Assembly: GCF_005860805.1 (NCBI RefSeq)
Contig: NZ_VCEJ01000002.1
Span: 1,410,375 to 1,474,374, forward strand
Length of the DNA: 64,000 bases
Source: Dyadobacter luticola
GTDB taxonomy: Bacteria > Bacteroidota > Bacteroidia > Cytophagales > Spirosomataceae
Direction of reading: 5' to 3'
In this document: piece after piece, positions 51,895 to 60,714 of the stretch
Layout of the letters: the number at the start of each line of letters is the position of its first letter
Numbering within the stretch: the first letter of the stretch is position 1
Notes under the pieces: generated by a model
What the model saw: only the letters and a program-made list of their open reading frames with translations
What the model was told of the DNA's origin: nothing
Databases searched by the model: none
Translations under genes and position numbers: made by a program

Positions 51895-52350
51895 CTAATC
51901 CAATAACTTTTCGAGCTCATCCACGAATGCGACCTGCCTTTCATTTAATTTTTTTCGGGCTATCTCAAATGTAAACCAATCAGCGCGGTCCACTTCCGGA
52001 AATGTCTGCCGCTTCCCCGATCGCGGTGGCCACTCGGTATCAAATGTATTGCTCACCAATTTTTGCGTATCAAAATCGCCCTCAACTGCCCAGGCCAGTA
52101 CAATCTTCCCGCTTTTCAATTTCACCGGAGATAATGGGATAAAATTCCCCTCCACATTAGCACCGGTCTCCTCTTCAAATTCCCTGATCGCCGCCGCCAG
52201 CGGCTCTTCCGGCGCCAGGTACAACCCTTTCGGAATCGACCAGCTCCCCTCATCCTTCCTGACAAAAAACGGCCCGCCCGGATGCACCAGAAGCACCTCC
52301 ACCTCTTTCCCGCGACGATACATCAAAATTCCAGCGCTTTTTTCGGGCAT
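51895..52350 (-). CDS. Nudix hydrolase
   Basis: A 151-residue Nudix protein. The Nudix box runs from Gly42 to Gly63 as GLYLAPEEPLAAAIREFEEE plus TG, matching Gx5Ex7REUxEExG. The flanking MPEKSAGILMYRRGKEVEVL and PEVDRADWFTFEIARKKLN resemble the diadenosine polyphosphate/MutT-like group that often carries a role in nucleotide cleaning. The exact substrate is not clear. Confidence 0.92.
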   Translation of the reverse strand: MPEKSAGILMYRRGKEVEVLLVHPGGPFFVRKDEGSWSIPKGLYLAPEEPLAAAIREFEEETGANVEGNFIPLSPVKLKSGKIVLAWAVEGDFDTQKLVSNTFDTEWPPRSGKRQTFPEVDRADWFTFEIARKKLNERQVAFVDELEKLLD

Positions 52351-52392
52351 AGTTGGTTTTAGGTTTAAATATTAAACAAGTATATAAACAGA

Positions 52393-52425
52393 AATAGCTC
52401 CGGCCAAAACTGTACCGGAGCTATT
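52393..52425 (-). terminator. Intrinsic terminator after the two-gene module
   Basis: AATAGCTCCGG (52393-52403) and CCGGAGCTATT (52415-52425) form a perfect 11-base stem. It lies 29 bases after the end of the 48-residue gene and ahead of the Nudix gene. Confidence 0.7.
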
Positions 52426-52453
52426 GTTATTGAGCTGAAATCAAAGTCACAGC

Positions 52454-52600
52454 CTATTTATCTCTTCTTAAACTCGGATACTTCTTCAAAGCCTCCTCCA
52501 TTTGATTCAGCTTTCGCATAATGGTCAAATCTTTGTAGTCCTCAACCTTCTTTTCCGTACGAACATTTACATTTTTCTCTTTCATCGCGATCGTAGCCAT
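52454..52600 (-). CDS. Small charged protein, 48 residues, function unknown
   Basis: A 48-codon frame reading MATIAMKEKNVNVRTEKKVE then DYKDLTIMRKLNQMEEALKK and YPSLRRDK. It is rich in Lys, Glu and Arg and likely helical over its second half. It lies 24 bases after the 164-residue gene and just before a perfect terminator, so the two form one transcript. No family recognised. A partner role, such as an antitoxin-like or regulatory peptide, is only a guess. Confidence 0.6.
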   Translation of the reverse strand: MATIAMKEKNVNVRTEKKVEDYKDLTIMRKLNQMEEALKKYPSLRRDK

Positions 52601-52624
52601 ATTGTAATCATTTAAATATACAAC

Positions 52625-53119
52625 TCATTTCTTTGTCAGCAAAAAGCCTGAAAAATTAGTCCCTTTGCAAAATTCAATAACATCCGGTTCCCCACCTTCA
52701 ATCGCTCCCAAAATTTTTAGATCTGGTGGTAGGTAATCGATGACTTTACTGATTTCTCTTTGATAAAGCCTTGTCCTGCTGGTTGTGCTTCCCTGGGCAT
52801 AAAGTCCTGCGTTCGGATTTTCCTGAAGAAATTTTAAAGCTTGCGTGCCAACTGTGGCAAGAATAACGTCCGAATCGCCATTTTTGATCTCGATCATATC
52901 ATCCAGATCCTGACATTCTTCATCCCAAACCCCGAAAGCTAAATTATAACTATCAAGCTCTTCACTATGCTTATGCCTTGAAATCAACACCCTCATTTCA
53001 AACCTACCATTTTTACCTTCACTAAAAAACTTACAGGCGTGGGCGATATGGATAAAATGACGATACCTGATAAAATCATCCGCTCCAAGCGGGAATGTCG
53101 GATAGTGTGTGCTCTTCAT
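52625..53119 (-). CDS. DUF6934-like protein of unknown function
   Basis: A 164-residue soluble protein. The blocks SYNLAFGVWDEECQDLDDMIE, ILATVGTQALKFLQENPNA and the GSTTSRTRLYQREI segment match a Bacteroidota family I know as DUF6934 (moderate certainty), usually found with a small charged partner gene. It is followed by the 48-residue gene. No membrane segment, signal peptide or catalytic motif is obvious. Confidence 0.65.
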   Translation of the reverse strand: MKSTHYPTFPLGADDFIRYRHFIHIAHACKFFSEGKNGRFEMRVLISRHKHSEELDSYNLAFGVWDEECQDLDDMIEIKNGDSDVILATVGTQALKFLQENPNAGLYAQGSTTSRTRLYQREISKVIDYLPPDLKILGAIEGGEPDVIEFCKGTNFSGFLLTKK

Positions 53120-53143
53120 CCCGCAAAACTAGCAAAACCCTCC

Positions 53144-53173
53144 AAAACAAAAACCCCGCAAAAAACTGCGGGG
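53144..53173 (-). terminator. Intrinsic terminator after the ZU5-like lipoprotein gene
   Basis: On the minus strand CCCCGCA pairs with TGCGGGG around a six-base loop, followed by TTTTTG. It is about 40 bases after the stop codon. Confidence 0.8.
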
Positions 53174-53213
53174 CCAGTGTCGAAAAAGTAATGTCGTAGC
53201 TGGATTGCTGCCC

Positions 53214-54491
53214 TCAATAACTCGCGGCGAGTGCGCGGAATTTTGCGGAGGATGAGTGGCTGAGAATGCCGCCCAGGGTTGGTTCGAAGAAGGCGCCGGA
53301 GAGTGAGCCTCTGATGGGTTTGCCAGGACCATTATACTCAGTGATCGTAATCTTGCCACCGCCTGAGATCCATTTGGCCTGGTCATTATAGTAGCTGTCG
53401 AGGTAGGGCACCTTGCTGCCGCTTCTTGGATTGATACTTACCGTATGGCCCTTGTTGATTTCATAAGTGCCTTTTCCGCTAAAATGATCAATGTTAAAAA
53501 CCACCATCATTTGCGTAAATGTCTTATCCTGAATGATCCCCGACAATTTGCTGCCATGCAGTGTAAGCCCCACTACCGGATTGCTGTCCGATTGTCCATC
53601 GATTTTCAGAGAGGAGGGCGACTCGATTCTTTCGGTGTGAATGAGCATCAAATGCCCGAATTCCTTCACGTTCAGCTCCACTGCCACGGCAACCGGATTC
53701 ACGTCAGGCTCGCGCGGCGGCGCGTCGTATTTTGTAAGCGCCCAGGTTTGGTCTTCCGTCAGCTGGCCAACATTCGCGTAATCCCCATCCACATCGTCCC
53801 CCGCTTTGTTACCATTCAGCGTCCATTTTACGACCATACTTTTCCGGACTACCTTATGTCCGGTCAGCGGAACAACCAAATCTTGATCATTATAACCTTC
53901 AATATATCTGGCGGTTAGCTCACAATTGTCCCCCGGCGCAAGCCGGTCTTTATCCGAGATCAGGCTGAACTGCGCATAAAAAGACCAGTGCGCCAGATGC
54001 GAAACCGGTGCGGTAACAGTCTTCGCAGTTTTATCAACGGTAATGTCCTTACTGCCCTGCCAAACACCTTTTTCATCCTGGAAAGCCGCGCCTAAAACAT
54101 CCGTATTCGTTCCGTTCAAATCTTCATCGGTGTAATTCCAGGTTACCTGCGCATTTCCCGTCAGCTTTACATCTTTCGGCGTGATTTCCAGGCTGGTACC
54201 CATGCCCAGCGGCGTCGTATTTTCAACTGGCTGGATTGTGATCGGCGTTTCTTTTGAAATGACACCCGCCGGAAATTTGAAAACCATCCGGCTTTCGGGA
54301 ATTTCGATGGTACCTCCGGCTGGCCCGATCACTTTGGTAACCGGTGCGCCGATGGGCTTGCCGACGGGCATCGGATCGCCGGTGGAAGAAGCGGGTGGAT
54401 CAGTGTCAACAGGATCAACATTTGGCTGCGGTTCCTGGCAGGCAAGGTGTCCTAAAAAGAGGAGTGGTAAGATTTTTGTGGTTGATTTCAT
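53214..54491 (-). CDS. Lipoprotein with ZU5-like domain
   Basis: A 425-residue protein started at ATG 54491 (the frame is open to 54503), with lipobox LGHLACQ near residue 18 and a Pro/Asp-rich linker (about 20-45). A ZU5-like domain follows (about 48-130): VIGPAGGTIEIPESRMVF, FPAGVISKETPITIQPVE and SLEITPKDVKLTG, then VSHLAHWSFYAQFSL. The C-terminal 250 residues, with DNCELTARYIEGYN and VVKWTLNGNK, show no family I recognise. It is likely displayed on the outer membrane. Confidence 0.75.
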   Translation of the reverse strand: MKSTTKILPLLFLGHLACQEPQPNVDPVDTDPPASSTGDPMPVGKPIGAPVTKVIGPAGGTIEIPESRMVFKFPAGVISKETPITIQPVENTTPLGMGTSLEITPKDVKLTGNAQVTWNYTDEDLNGTNTDVLGAAFQDEKGVWQGSKDITVDKTAKTVTAPVSHLAHWSFYAQFSLISDKDRLAPGDNCELTARYIEGYNDQDLVVPLTGHKVVRKSMVVKWTLNGNKAGDDVDGDYANVGQLTEDQTWALTKYDAPPREPDVNPVAVAVELNVKEFGHLMLIHTERIESPSSLKIDGQSDSNPVVGLTLHGSKLSGIIQDKTFTQMMVVFNIDHFSGKGTYEINKGHTVSINPRSGSKVPYLDSYYNDQAKWISGGGKITITEYNGPGKPIRGSLSGAFFEPTLGGILSHSSSAKFRALAASY

Positions 54492-54727
54492 TAAATTTTG
54501 CATGGCTGAGAGTGCCGGTGCTAGCGGCTTTTTTTGTTTCGATGCTCAAATGTAAAACCGCCTCTCATCCTACTCCGTAGTGCTTTCGCTTCAAATGAAG
54601 CATTCATGTGGTCAATTGCAAAAACGTCCGGGTGAATTGGAAAAAAGAAACTGGCTGCATTCCTTTATTGATTCCGGTTGGCTAATTTTGAGTAAACCGC
54701 GCTAAAACCTGCCCCGCTTTTTTACCG

Positions 54728-55771
54728 ATGAAACCTGCCTTTTTTTCCAAATACGAATGGTGGTACCACCTGGCCATGATGCCGGTACTTTTCGCGGTGG
54801 GCAACTATTATTTTATCGGCACTGAGTATTTTACAAACCCCGAAACTTTCCTCATCGCCACGCCGATCGTCTTTCTGCTCTACTGGTTTTCGGTGATCCT
54901 GCTCACCATTCTGATCCGGGGTATTATTAACCGCTATCCCAGGATCGACCAGACTACGAAACGACTGGTGGTGATGTTGCTCACTGTCGGTGCGGTTACT
55001 GTGGCGCTGGCGGTTTTTGATGTCTGGATTTACAGCATTACGCCGGGACTGGAAGTGGCATTTACCTGGCAAAATATCTGGCCTATCATTATCCTCGGCG
55101 AGTTTTTTGACCTTTTTCTCTGCGCCATGCTCGGCCTTTTTTATTCTTTGGAACAGTGGCGAAAAAATGAGGCGGAGACCGAAAAGTTGCAGCGTTTATC
55201 CCTGCAAAGTCAGTTTGATGCATTGAAGGGGCAGGTTAACCCACACTTTTTATTTAACAGCCTCAACACATTATCGTCACTGATCGGGGAAGATCAGGAA
55301 GTGGCTGAACAATTCGTGGAAGATTTGGCAAAAGTGTACCGCTATATCCTGCAAGCCGGTAAAATCGAGCTGATACCGTTACGTTCCGAAGTACATTTTA
55401 TGCAAACATACAAGCGGCTTCTCGACGTCCGCTATGGTGAAAGCCTGCAAATTTCCCTCCCCGAATCCGTGCCTGCGGAGCTGCATGTACCGCCGCTTTC
55501 TTTACAGGTCTTGGTCGATAATGCCATCAAGCACAATGCTATGTCAGGAGCTAAACCTTTGACCATCAACATTGAAACCGCTTTCAGTCAGCGGATCAGC
55601 ATTTCCAATAATGTGCATCCCAAGATCAGGGCCATCGGTACCACCCGCGCGGGACTAGCCAGTGTGAAAGCGAAATACCGGGAGCTCGGCAACCGAGAAG
55701 TGCGCGTGGAGCAGACCGACGAAAATTTTAAGGTAAGCCTGCCTTTACTCCCCGAACCCGTCCGTGTATAG
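54728..55771 (+). CDS. LytS/YehU-type sensor histidine kinase
   Basis: A 347-residue kinase: four N-terminal membrane helices (about residues 11-140), a short coiled linker, and the His_kinase domain with LQSQFDALKGQVNPHFLFN, His173 being the phosphorylation site. The HATPase region LSLQVLVDNAIKHNAMSGA with ISISNNVHPK and TRAGLASVKAKYRELG follows. It heads a set of two kinases and one LytTR regulator. No extracytoplasmic sensor domain is present, so the signal is probably in the membrane. A TAATTTTG box at 54683 could be its promoter. Confidence 0.9.
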   Translation: MKPAFFSKYEWWYHLAMMPVLFAVGNYYFIGTEYFTNPETFLIATPIVFLLYWFSVILLTILIRGIINRYPRIDQTTKRLVVMLLTVGAVTVALAVFDVWIYSITPGLEVAFTWQNIWPIIILGEFFDLFLCAMLGLFYSLEQWRKNEAETEKLQRLSLQSQFDALKGQVNPHFLFNSLNTLSSLIGEDQEVAEQFVEDLAKVYRYILQAGKIELIPLRSEVHFMQTYKRLLDVRYGESLQISLPESVPAELHVPPLSLQVLVDNAIKHNAMSGAKPLTINIETAFSQRISISNNVHPKIRAIGTTRAGLASVKAKYRELGNREVRVEQTDENFKVSLPLLPEPVRV

Positions 55772-55781
55772 ACGAGGGTTT

Positions 55782-55811
55782 ACAGTTCATGTTTCGAATT
55801 TTACAGTTGAT
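55782..55811 (+). promoter_or_regulatory. LytTR-type direct repeat before the second kinase
   Basis: ACAGTTCAT (55782-55790) and ACAGTTGAT (55803-55811) are separated by 12 bases, on the same face of the helix. Both fit the LytTR consensus [TA][AC][CA]GTTN[AG][TG]. The site lies ahead of TACATTCG (55826-55833), a -7-like box, and 93 bases before the ATG of the second kinase, whose downstream gene encodes a LytTR regulator. Confidence 0.65.
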
Positions 55812-55903
55812 GCAACAAGTAATGCTACATTCGAAAGGTTTGCAATACATTTGATTTAACTAAAATCAGAAATTGCGCAGCAGGCAGTTTGCCTTTTTGA
55901 AAA

Positions 55904-57010
55904 ATGAGAAATGTTGTGGCTGGAAATATTGCAGGAGCATTAAGCCCCAAAAGCCGCTGGTCGTACGCGCTGACCATGCCGGCTTTCCTGACATTTTTTA
56001 GCTACCTGATGATCGGCGACGGCTTTTTCAATCACTGGAAAATATTTATCGGCAGTATCCTCCTCAACGGCTGCATTCTCACAATTACATTTATCATCCA
56101 GTCGCAGGTCAATGACAACATTGCGCGGCGGTATGCCGGTCTGGATGAGACGGTTAAAAGAATTTTCGTTTCGGCCTGCGCACATGCAATTCTGTCAGCC
56201 ATTTTTCTCTCTTTGTGTGCGTGGCTTTACATTCATTTCCGGTTTTTCGGGTCAACATTAACCCTGCATCAAATCATTACCATATATGTAGTGAACCTTG
56301 GCGCGATTGTCCTCGTGATGGGAATCCAGGAATCTTTTCACGCGATCGGCCGGTGGCGGCAGCATGAAGTAATCAAGGAAAAACTCATGAAAGAGCATGT
56401 AAACGGGCAGCTGGAAAGTTTGAAAGCGCAGGTAAGTCCGCATTTTTTGTTCAACACTTTAAATTCACTTTCCACATTGATCGCCGAAGATCCGGGCAAG
56501 GCGGAGCAGTTTGTGGATGAAATGGCGCGGGTGTACCGGTATTTATTGCAAACCAATCATTCGACGATCGAGGAAAATGATTTCAGTCAACTGACGACTT
56601 TGCAAAAGGAATTGTCGTTCATCGAATCCTACGGACATTTGCTCAAAACGCGCTACGGCGAAGGCATGAAACTCTACATTCACGTTGAGCCGATTTACTT
56701 GACAAGAAGAATCCCGCCGCTGACATTGCAGCTTTTGGTAGAAAACGCGGTGAAACACAATGTGATACGAAACAGTCGCCCGCTGACGATTTTTATACTA
56801 AGTACCCAGGAAGGCCAGCTCATGGTGCGGAACAATCTGCAAAGAAAAACCACGACTGCCGGGGCTGAAAACCTGGAATCGACCAAAGTCGGCCTCTCGA
56901 ACATCATTACCAAATACCAGCTGCTCACCGAATACCAGCCGGGGCTTGCGCAGCCGGTTGTTGACAGTGACCACGAATTTTTTACCGTGATACTTCCACT
57001 CATTTTTTGA
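55904..57010 (+). CDS. Second LytS/YehU-type sensor histidine kinase
   Basis: A 368-residue kinase similar in plan to the one upstream: four membrane helices (about residues 20-145), then LESLKAQVSPHFLFNTLNSL with His180, and LTLQLLVENAVKHNVIRN plus MVRNNLQRKT for ATP binding. The glycine-rich end is altered (STKVGLSNIITKYQLL). Its stop is 11 bases from the regulator's ATG, and a LytTR repeat lies ahead of it, suggesting self-regulation. Confidence 0.9.
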   Translation: MRNVVAGNIAGALSPKSRWSYALTMPAFLTFFSYLMIGDGFFNHWKIFIGSILLNGCILTITFIIQSQVNDNIARRYAGLDETVKRIFVSACAHAILSAIFLSLCAWLYIHFRFFGSTLTLHQIITIYVVNLGAIVLVMGIQESFHAIGRWRQHEVIKEKLMKEHVNGQLESLKAQVSPHFLFNTLNSLSTLIAEDPGKAEQFVDEMARVYRYLLQTNHSTIEENDFSQLTTLQKELSFIESYGHLLKTRYGEGMKLYIHVEPIYLTRRIPPLTLQLLVENAVKHNVIRNSRPLTIFILSTQEGQLMVRNNLQRKTTTAGAENLESTKVGLSNIITKYQLLTEYQPGLAQPVVDSDHEFFTVILPLIF

Positions 57011-57021
57011 ATGCTGACTCT

Positions 57022-57804
57022 ATGAATGCCCTGATAGTTGAAGATGAAGATTTGTCTGTCCGCCGATTAAAAAAGCTGATCAATGAAACTGCGCCTGCGC
57101 TGAACATTGTGGGCGTGACCGACAGCATTGAGGAGACAGTAGACTGGCTCGAAAAAAACAAGAAATCCAAAAATGCCGATCCCGATCTGATTTTCCTGGA
57201 CATTGAATTGTCTGACGGTCAGAGCTTTGAGATATTCAACCGGGTACAGGTGAGCAGCACCATCATTTTTACCACTTCTTATGATGAATATGCGCTCCAA
57301 GCTTTCCGGCTCAACAGCATTGATTATTTGCTCAAACCGGTTCACCGTGAGGATTTGCAGCGCAGCTTGCAGAAATACGAAAACATGCGCGCCCAACCCG
57401 CGACGGATTCGCTGGAAGGGATCCGGAAATTGCTCGAAGGTTTCAAACAAGCCGCGCCGGTGGAGTATCGGCAGCGCTTTCTGGTGAAACAGGGCCAGAA
57501 AATGCTCTCAGTAGAAGTAGGTGAAATCGCGTATTTCTTTACCGACGACCGTTACAGTTTTTTCATGACGGAAACCAATCAAAAACTGCTGGTGGACTAC
57601 ACGCTGGACGAGCTCGCCGAGGTGCTGGATCCTTCGAGGTTCTTTCGGATTAATCGTGGTATGATGGTGACACACAGGGCTGTGGACAAGATTGACCCGT
57701 ATTTTGGAAACCGTTTATCCCTGACATTGCGGCCGGTACATAATAAGGAAGCACTCGTAAGCCGGGAGAAAGTCGGGGACTTTAAACAGTGGATGGGAAA
57801 ATAA
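57022..57804 (+). CDS. LytTR family response regulator
   Basis: A 260-residue regulator. The receiver domain (1-120) has VEDED, the phospho-acceptor Asp in IFLDIELSDG, Thr/Ser in IFTTSYDEYA and Lys in YLLKPVHRED. The LytTR DNA-binding domain (about 155-258) begins RQRFLVKQGQKMLSVEVGEI and includes FFRINRGMMVTHRAVDKIDPY. LytTR proteins bind a direct repeat of 9-base elements; a good match lies at 55782-55811. The upstream in-frame TTG 57007 would add five residues; ATG 57022 is preferred. Confidence 0.93.
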   Translation: MNALIVEDEDLSVRRLKKLINETAPALNIVGVTDSIEETVDWLEKNKKSKNADPDLIFLDIELSDGQSFEIFNRVQVSSTIIFTTSYDEYALQAFRLNSIDYLLKPVHREDLQRSLQKYENMRAQPATDSLEGIRKLLEGFKQAAPVEYRQRFLVKQGQKMLSVEVGEIAYFFTDDRYSFFMTETNQKLLVDYTLDELAEVLDPSRFFRINRGMMVTHRAVDKIDPYFGNRLSLTLRPVHNKEALVSREKVGDFKQWMGK

Positions 57805-57864
57805 GACGGTACCAATTTTTTCTTAAAATATGACTAAATTACCAGGGCACTCAATTTACTACCC

Positions 57865-60696
57865 ATGGCAAACCTGTACCCCGCTCAATCCGGCATTTTC
57901 CGGTTTTTAAAAATTCCCACGCAAATTGCCAGCTTTCTTTTCCTGGCTGCATTCACCATCCAGGACGATCCTGGAAAACCCGATGAAAGTCGCTTTACCC
58001 CTATCGTCGTGTCGGATAACCTCGACGAGCCGATGGTTTTTGAAGTCCTCACCGACGGGTCCGTTTTCATCGCAGAGCGGAAAGGTGCTTTGAAAAAATA
58101 CAATCCGTCCACCAAAACCACCGACCTGATCGCGACGATCCCGGTCAACACCAAATACACCAGCGCCGAGGGAGTTTCCAGGGAAGCCGAAGAAGGTTTG
58201 ATGGGCCTGACGATGGACCCGAATTATGCCAAAAATCACTGGATATATTTGTATTACGCCCATCCTACCGAGAAAAAGCACATTCTGGCACGCTGGGAAG
58301 TGAAGGATGACCAACTTGTTGAAAGTAGCAAGAAAACAGTTTTGGAAGTGGAAACGCAACGTGAAGTTTGCTGCCACACCGGCGGCGGAATGACTTGGGA
58401 CAAATCCGGAAACCTTTATCTTACAGTCGGTAACAACACCGGAAACCAGAAAGCCGCTCAAACAGACGAGCGTCCGGGACGTGCCAGCTGGGACGACCAG
58501 GGCCACGCCGGAAATACGAATGATCTCCGCGGTAAAATCCTCAAAATCCATCCCGAAGCTGACGGAACATACACCATTCCCGAAGGAAATTTATATCCGA
58601 AAGGCACGCCCAAAACGCGTCCGGAAATTTATTCCATGGGCCATAGAAACCCATGGCGGATTTCGGTGGATAGCAAAACCGGTTATTTGTATTGGGGTGA
58701 AGTCGGGCCGGATGCGACGGAAGATTCAGAAATCGGGCCGCGTGGTTATGATGAACTGAACCAGGCACGCAAGCCCGGATTTTTCGGTTGGCCGTGGTTT
58801 GTGGGTGATAACCAGGCATTTCCGGTATTTGACTATGCGACCAACAAGCCACTGGCGAAGAAAGACCCGAACAAGCCGGTGAATACTTCACCAAACAACA
58901 CAGGCTTGCAGGAGCTTTTTCCTACTTCGCCGAACTTCATTTATTATCCTTACGGCGTTTCCGAAAAATTCCCGGCGGTAGGCTCCGGCTCCCGCAGTGC
59001 TACCGGCGGCCCGGTTTATCATCGATCTGATTTCAAGTCGCCTGCGCGTCCGTGGCCGGCTTATTATGAAAACAAATGGATCGCCGCTGATTTCTCCCGC
59101 GGCTGGATTATGGCCATCAGTATGCAGGAAAATGGCGACTATAAATCCATGGAGCGTGTGATGCCAAATTATCACCCGGTACAGCCGATCGACATTAAAT
59201 TCGGCCCGTCGGGCGACTTATATGTGCTGGAATACGGCAGTAACTGGTTCAGAAAGAGCGAGAACTCTCGATTAGTGCGGATCGAATACAATGGTGGGAA
59301 CCGCAAGCCGATTGTTCAGGCGAGCATTGATAAAAAAGGCGGAACTGTACCTTTTCAGGCGAAACTCTCGGCCGATGGCACAAAGGATTATGACGGTGAC
59401 GCATTGAAATACAGCTGGAAAGTGACCAGCGCAGGCGGCGCGCCCAAGACATTCAATGTGGCGAATCCATCCATAACATTTGATAAGCCAGGCATTTACA
59501 CCGCCAGCCTTACCGTTACCGACGCAAAAGGTGCGTCGAACAGCCAGTCACTGAAAATCATTGCAGGCAACGAGCCGCCGAAAGTGGCCGTGAACATTGA
59601 TGGTAACCAGAGTTTCTTTTTTACCGGCAAGCCGATCAAATATGCGATCGATGTCACGGATAAGGAAGACGGCAGCCTCGCCGACGGAAAGATCAAACCA
59701 GACCAGGTTGCGATCAGCATCGATTATGCTTCCGAAGGTTTCGATTACGCCGAAGTGATTCAAAGTCAGCGCAGTGTGGATGCGTCGACGCAGTTTGCTG
59801 TCGCGCAGGTTTTGATCAACAAAAGTGATTGCAAAGTCTGCCACCAGCCAAATGCAAAATCCGTCGGACCATCATTTGCCGACATTTCAAACAAATACAA
59901 AGGTCAGAATGCCAATGAAATATTGGTGAAAAAGGTATTGCAGGGCGGCTCCGGCGTGTGGGGAGAAGTAGCGATGCCCGGCCACCCGGCCTTACCCGTG
60001 GCCGATGCGGATGTGATCGTAAAATACATACTCGCCAGCACCGAAAAAACATTGAGCACATTGCCGGTAAAAGGCGAATACACGCCAAAAATTCCTGAGA
60101 AAGACAACGGAAAAGGCACTGTACTCATTCGCGCTGCATTTACCGATCGCGCCGTGAGTGGTGCCAAGGCAGTGCCATCGCAGACGTCCGAGGAAATGAT
60201 CGTGTTGCGCAGCCCTGAGCTGAATGCCGCGGAGGCGAATGTTGTAAAAGGCGCCGAAATGAAAGCATTGGGCACGGCCGGTTTGGGTTTTGCCGTGGTG
60301 CCTTTCGCCAATAGTTTACTGGCTTTCAACGAAATAGATTTGACCGGCATCAAAAAATTGGAGTTAAATGCGGTATCTCAAAAACGGGAAGGAGCGGCTG
60401 GCGGGACCATCGAAGTCCACCTGGATTCTCCGACGGGGACATTATTAGGGCAGCATAAAGTGGAAATGGCGCCGGAAGTGGATATGGCCAAGGTGATGGC
60501 TGAACTGGAAAGTCAGAACAAAAATCTGAAACCGGGTGAGGCACCCAAAACATTCAGACGCCCACAGAATCCGCCTGTGGCAATAGAAATCCAGCCGACG
60601 AAAGGCAAACATGACCTGTATTTCGTTTTCAAAAATGACTCCGCGACACCGATACAGCCGCTAATGTCATTCTCTAAAATCAAGTTTGTTCAATAG
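57865..60696 (+). CDS. PQQ-type glucose/sorbosone dehydrogenase fused to PKD and cytochrome c domains
   Basis: A 943-residue exported enzyme. After a signal-like N-terminus (about 10-35) comes a GSDH-type beta-propeller (about 50-475) with RKGALKKYNPSTK, HTGGGMTWDKSGNLYLTVGN and YSMGHRNPWRISVD; a PKD domain (about 490-570, PFQAKLSADGTKDYDGDALK); a further domain; then a class I cytochrome c domain with CKVCH at Cys656-Cys659-His660. A C-terminal carbohydrate-binding-like region (780-943) ends the protein. It probably oxidises a sugar in the periplasm and passes electrons to its own heme. Confidence 0.88.
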   Translation: MANLYPAQSGIFRFLKIPTQIASFLFLAAFTIQDDPGKPDESRFTPIVVSDNLDEPMVFEVLTDGSVFIAERKGALKKYNPSTKTTDLIATIPVNTKYTSAEGVSREAEEGLMGLTMDPNYAKNHWIYLYYAHPTEKKHILARWEVKDDQLVESSKKTVLEVETQREVCCHTGGGMTWDKSGNLYLTVGNNTGNQKAAQTDERPGRASWDDQGHAGNTNDLRGKILKIHPEADGTYTIPEGNLYPKGTPKTRPEIYSMGHRNPWRISVDSKTGYLYWGEVGPDATEDSEIGPRGYDELNQARKPGFFGWPWFVGDNQAFPVFDYATNKPLAKKDPNKPVNTSPNNTGLQELFPTSPNFIYYPYGVSEKFPAVGSGSRSATGGPVYHRSDFKSPARPWPAYYENKWIAADFSRGWIMAISMQENGDYKSMERVMPNYHPVQPIDIKFGPSGDLYVLEYGSNWFRKSENSRLVRIEYNGGNRKPIVQASIDKKGGTVPFQAKLSADGTKDYDGDALKYSWKVTSAGGAPKTFNVANPSITFDKPGIYTASLTVTDAKGASNSQSLKIIAGNEPPKVAVNIDGNQSFFFTGKPIKYAIDVTDKEDGSLADGKIKPDQVAISIDYASEGFDYAEVIQSQRSVDASTQFAVAQVLINKSDCKVCHQPNAKSVGPSFADISNKYKGQNANEILVKKVLQGGSGVWGEVAMPGHPALPVADADVIVKYILASTEKTLSTLPVKGEYTPKIPEKDNGKGTVLIRAAFTDRAVSGAKAVPSQTSEEMIVLRSPELNAAEANVVKGAEMKALGTAGLGFAVVPFANSLLAFNEIDLTGIKKLELNAVSQKREGAAGGTIEVHLDSPTGTLLGQHKVEMAPEVDMAKVMAELESQNKNLKPGEAPKTFRRPQNPPVAIEIQPTKGKHDLYFVFKNDSATPIQPLMSFSKIKFVQ

Positions 60697-60714
60697 TGCT
60701 GCGACCCTGGCTGG

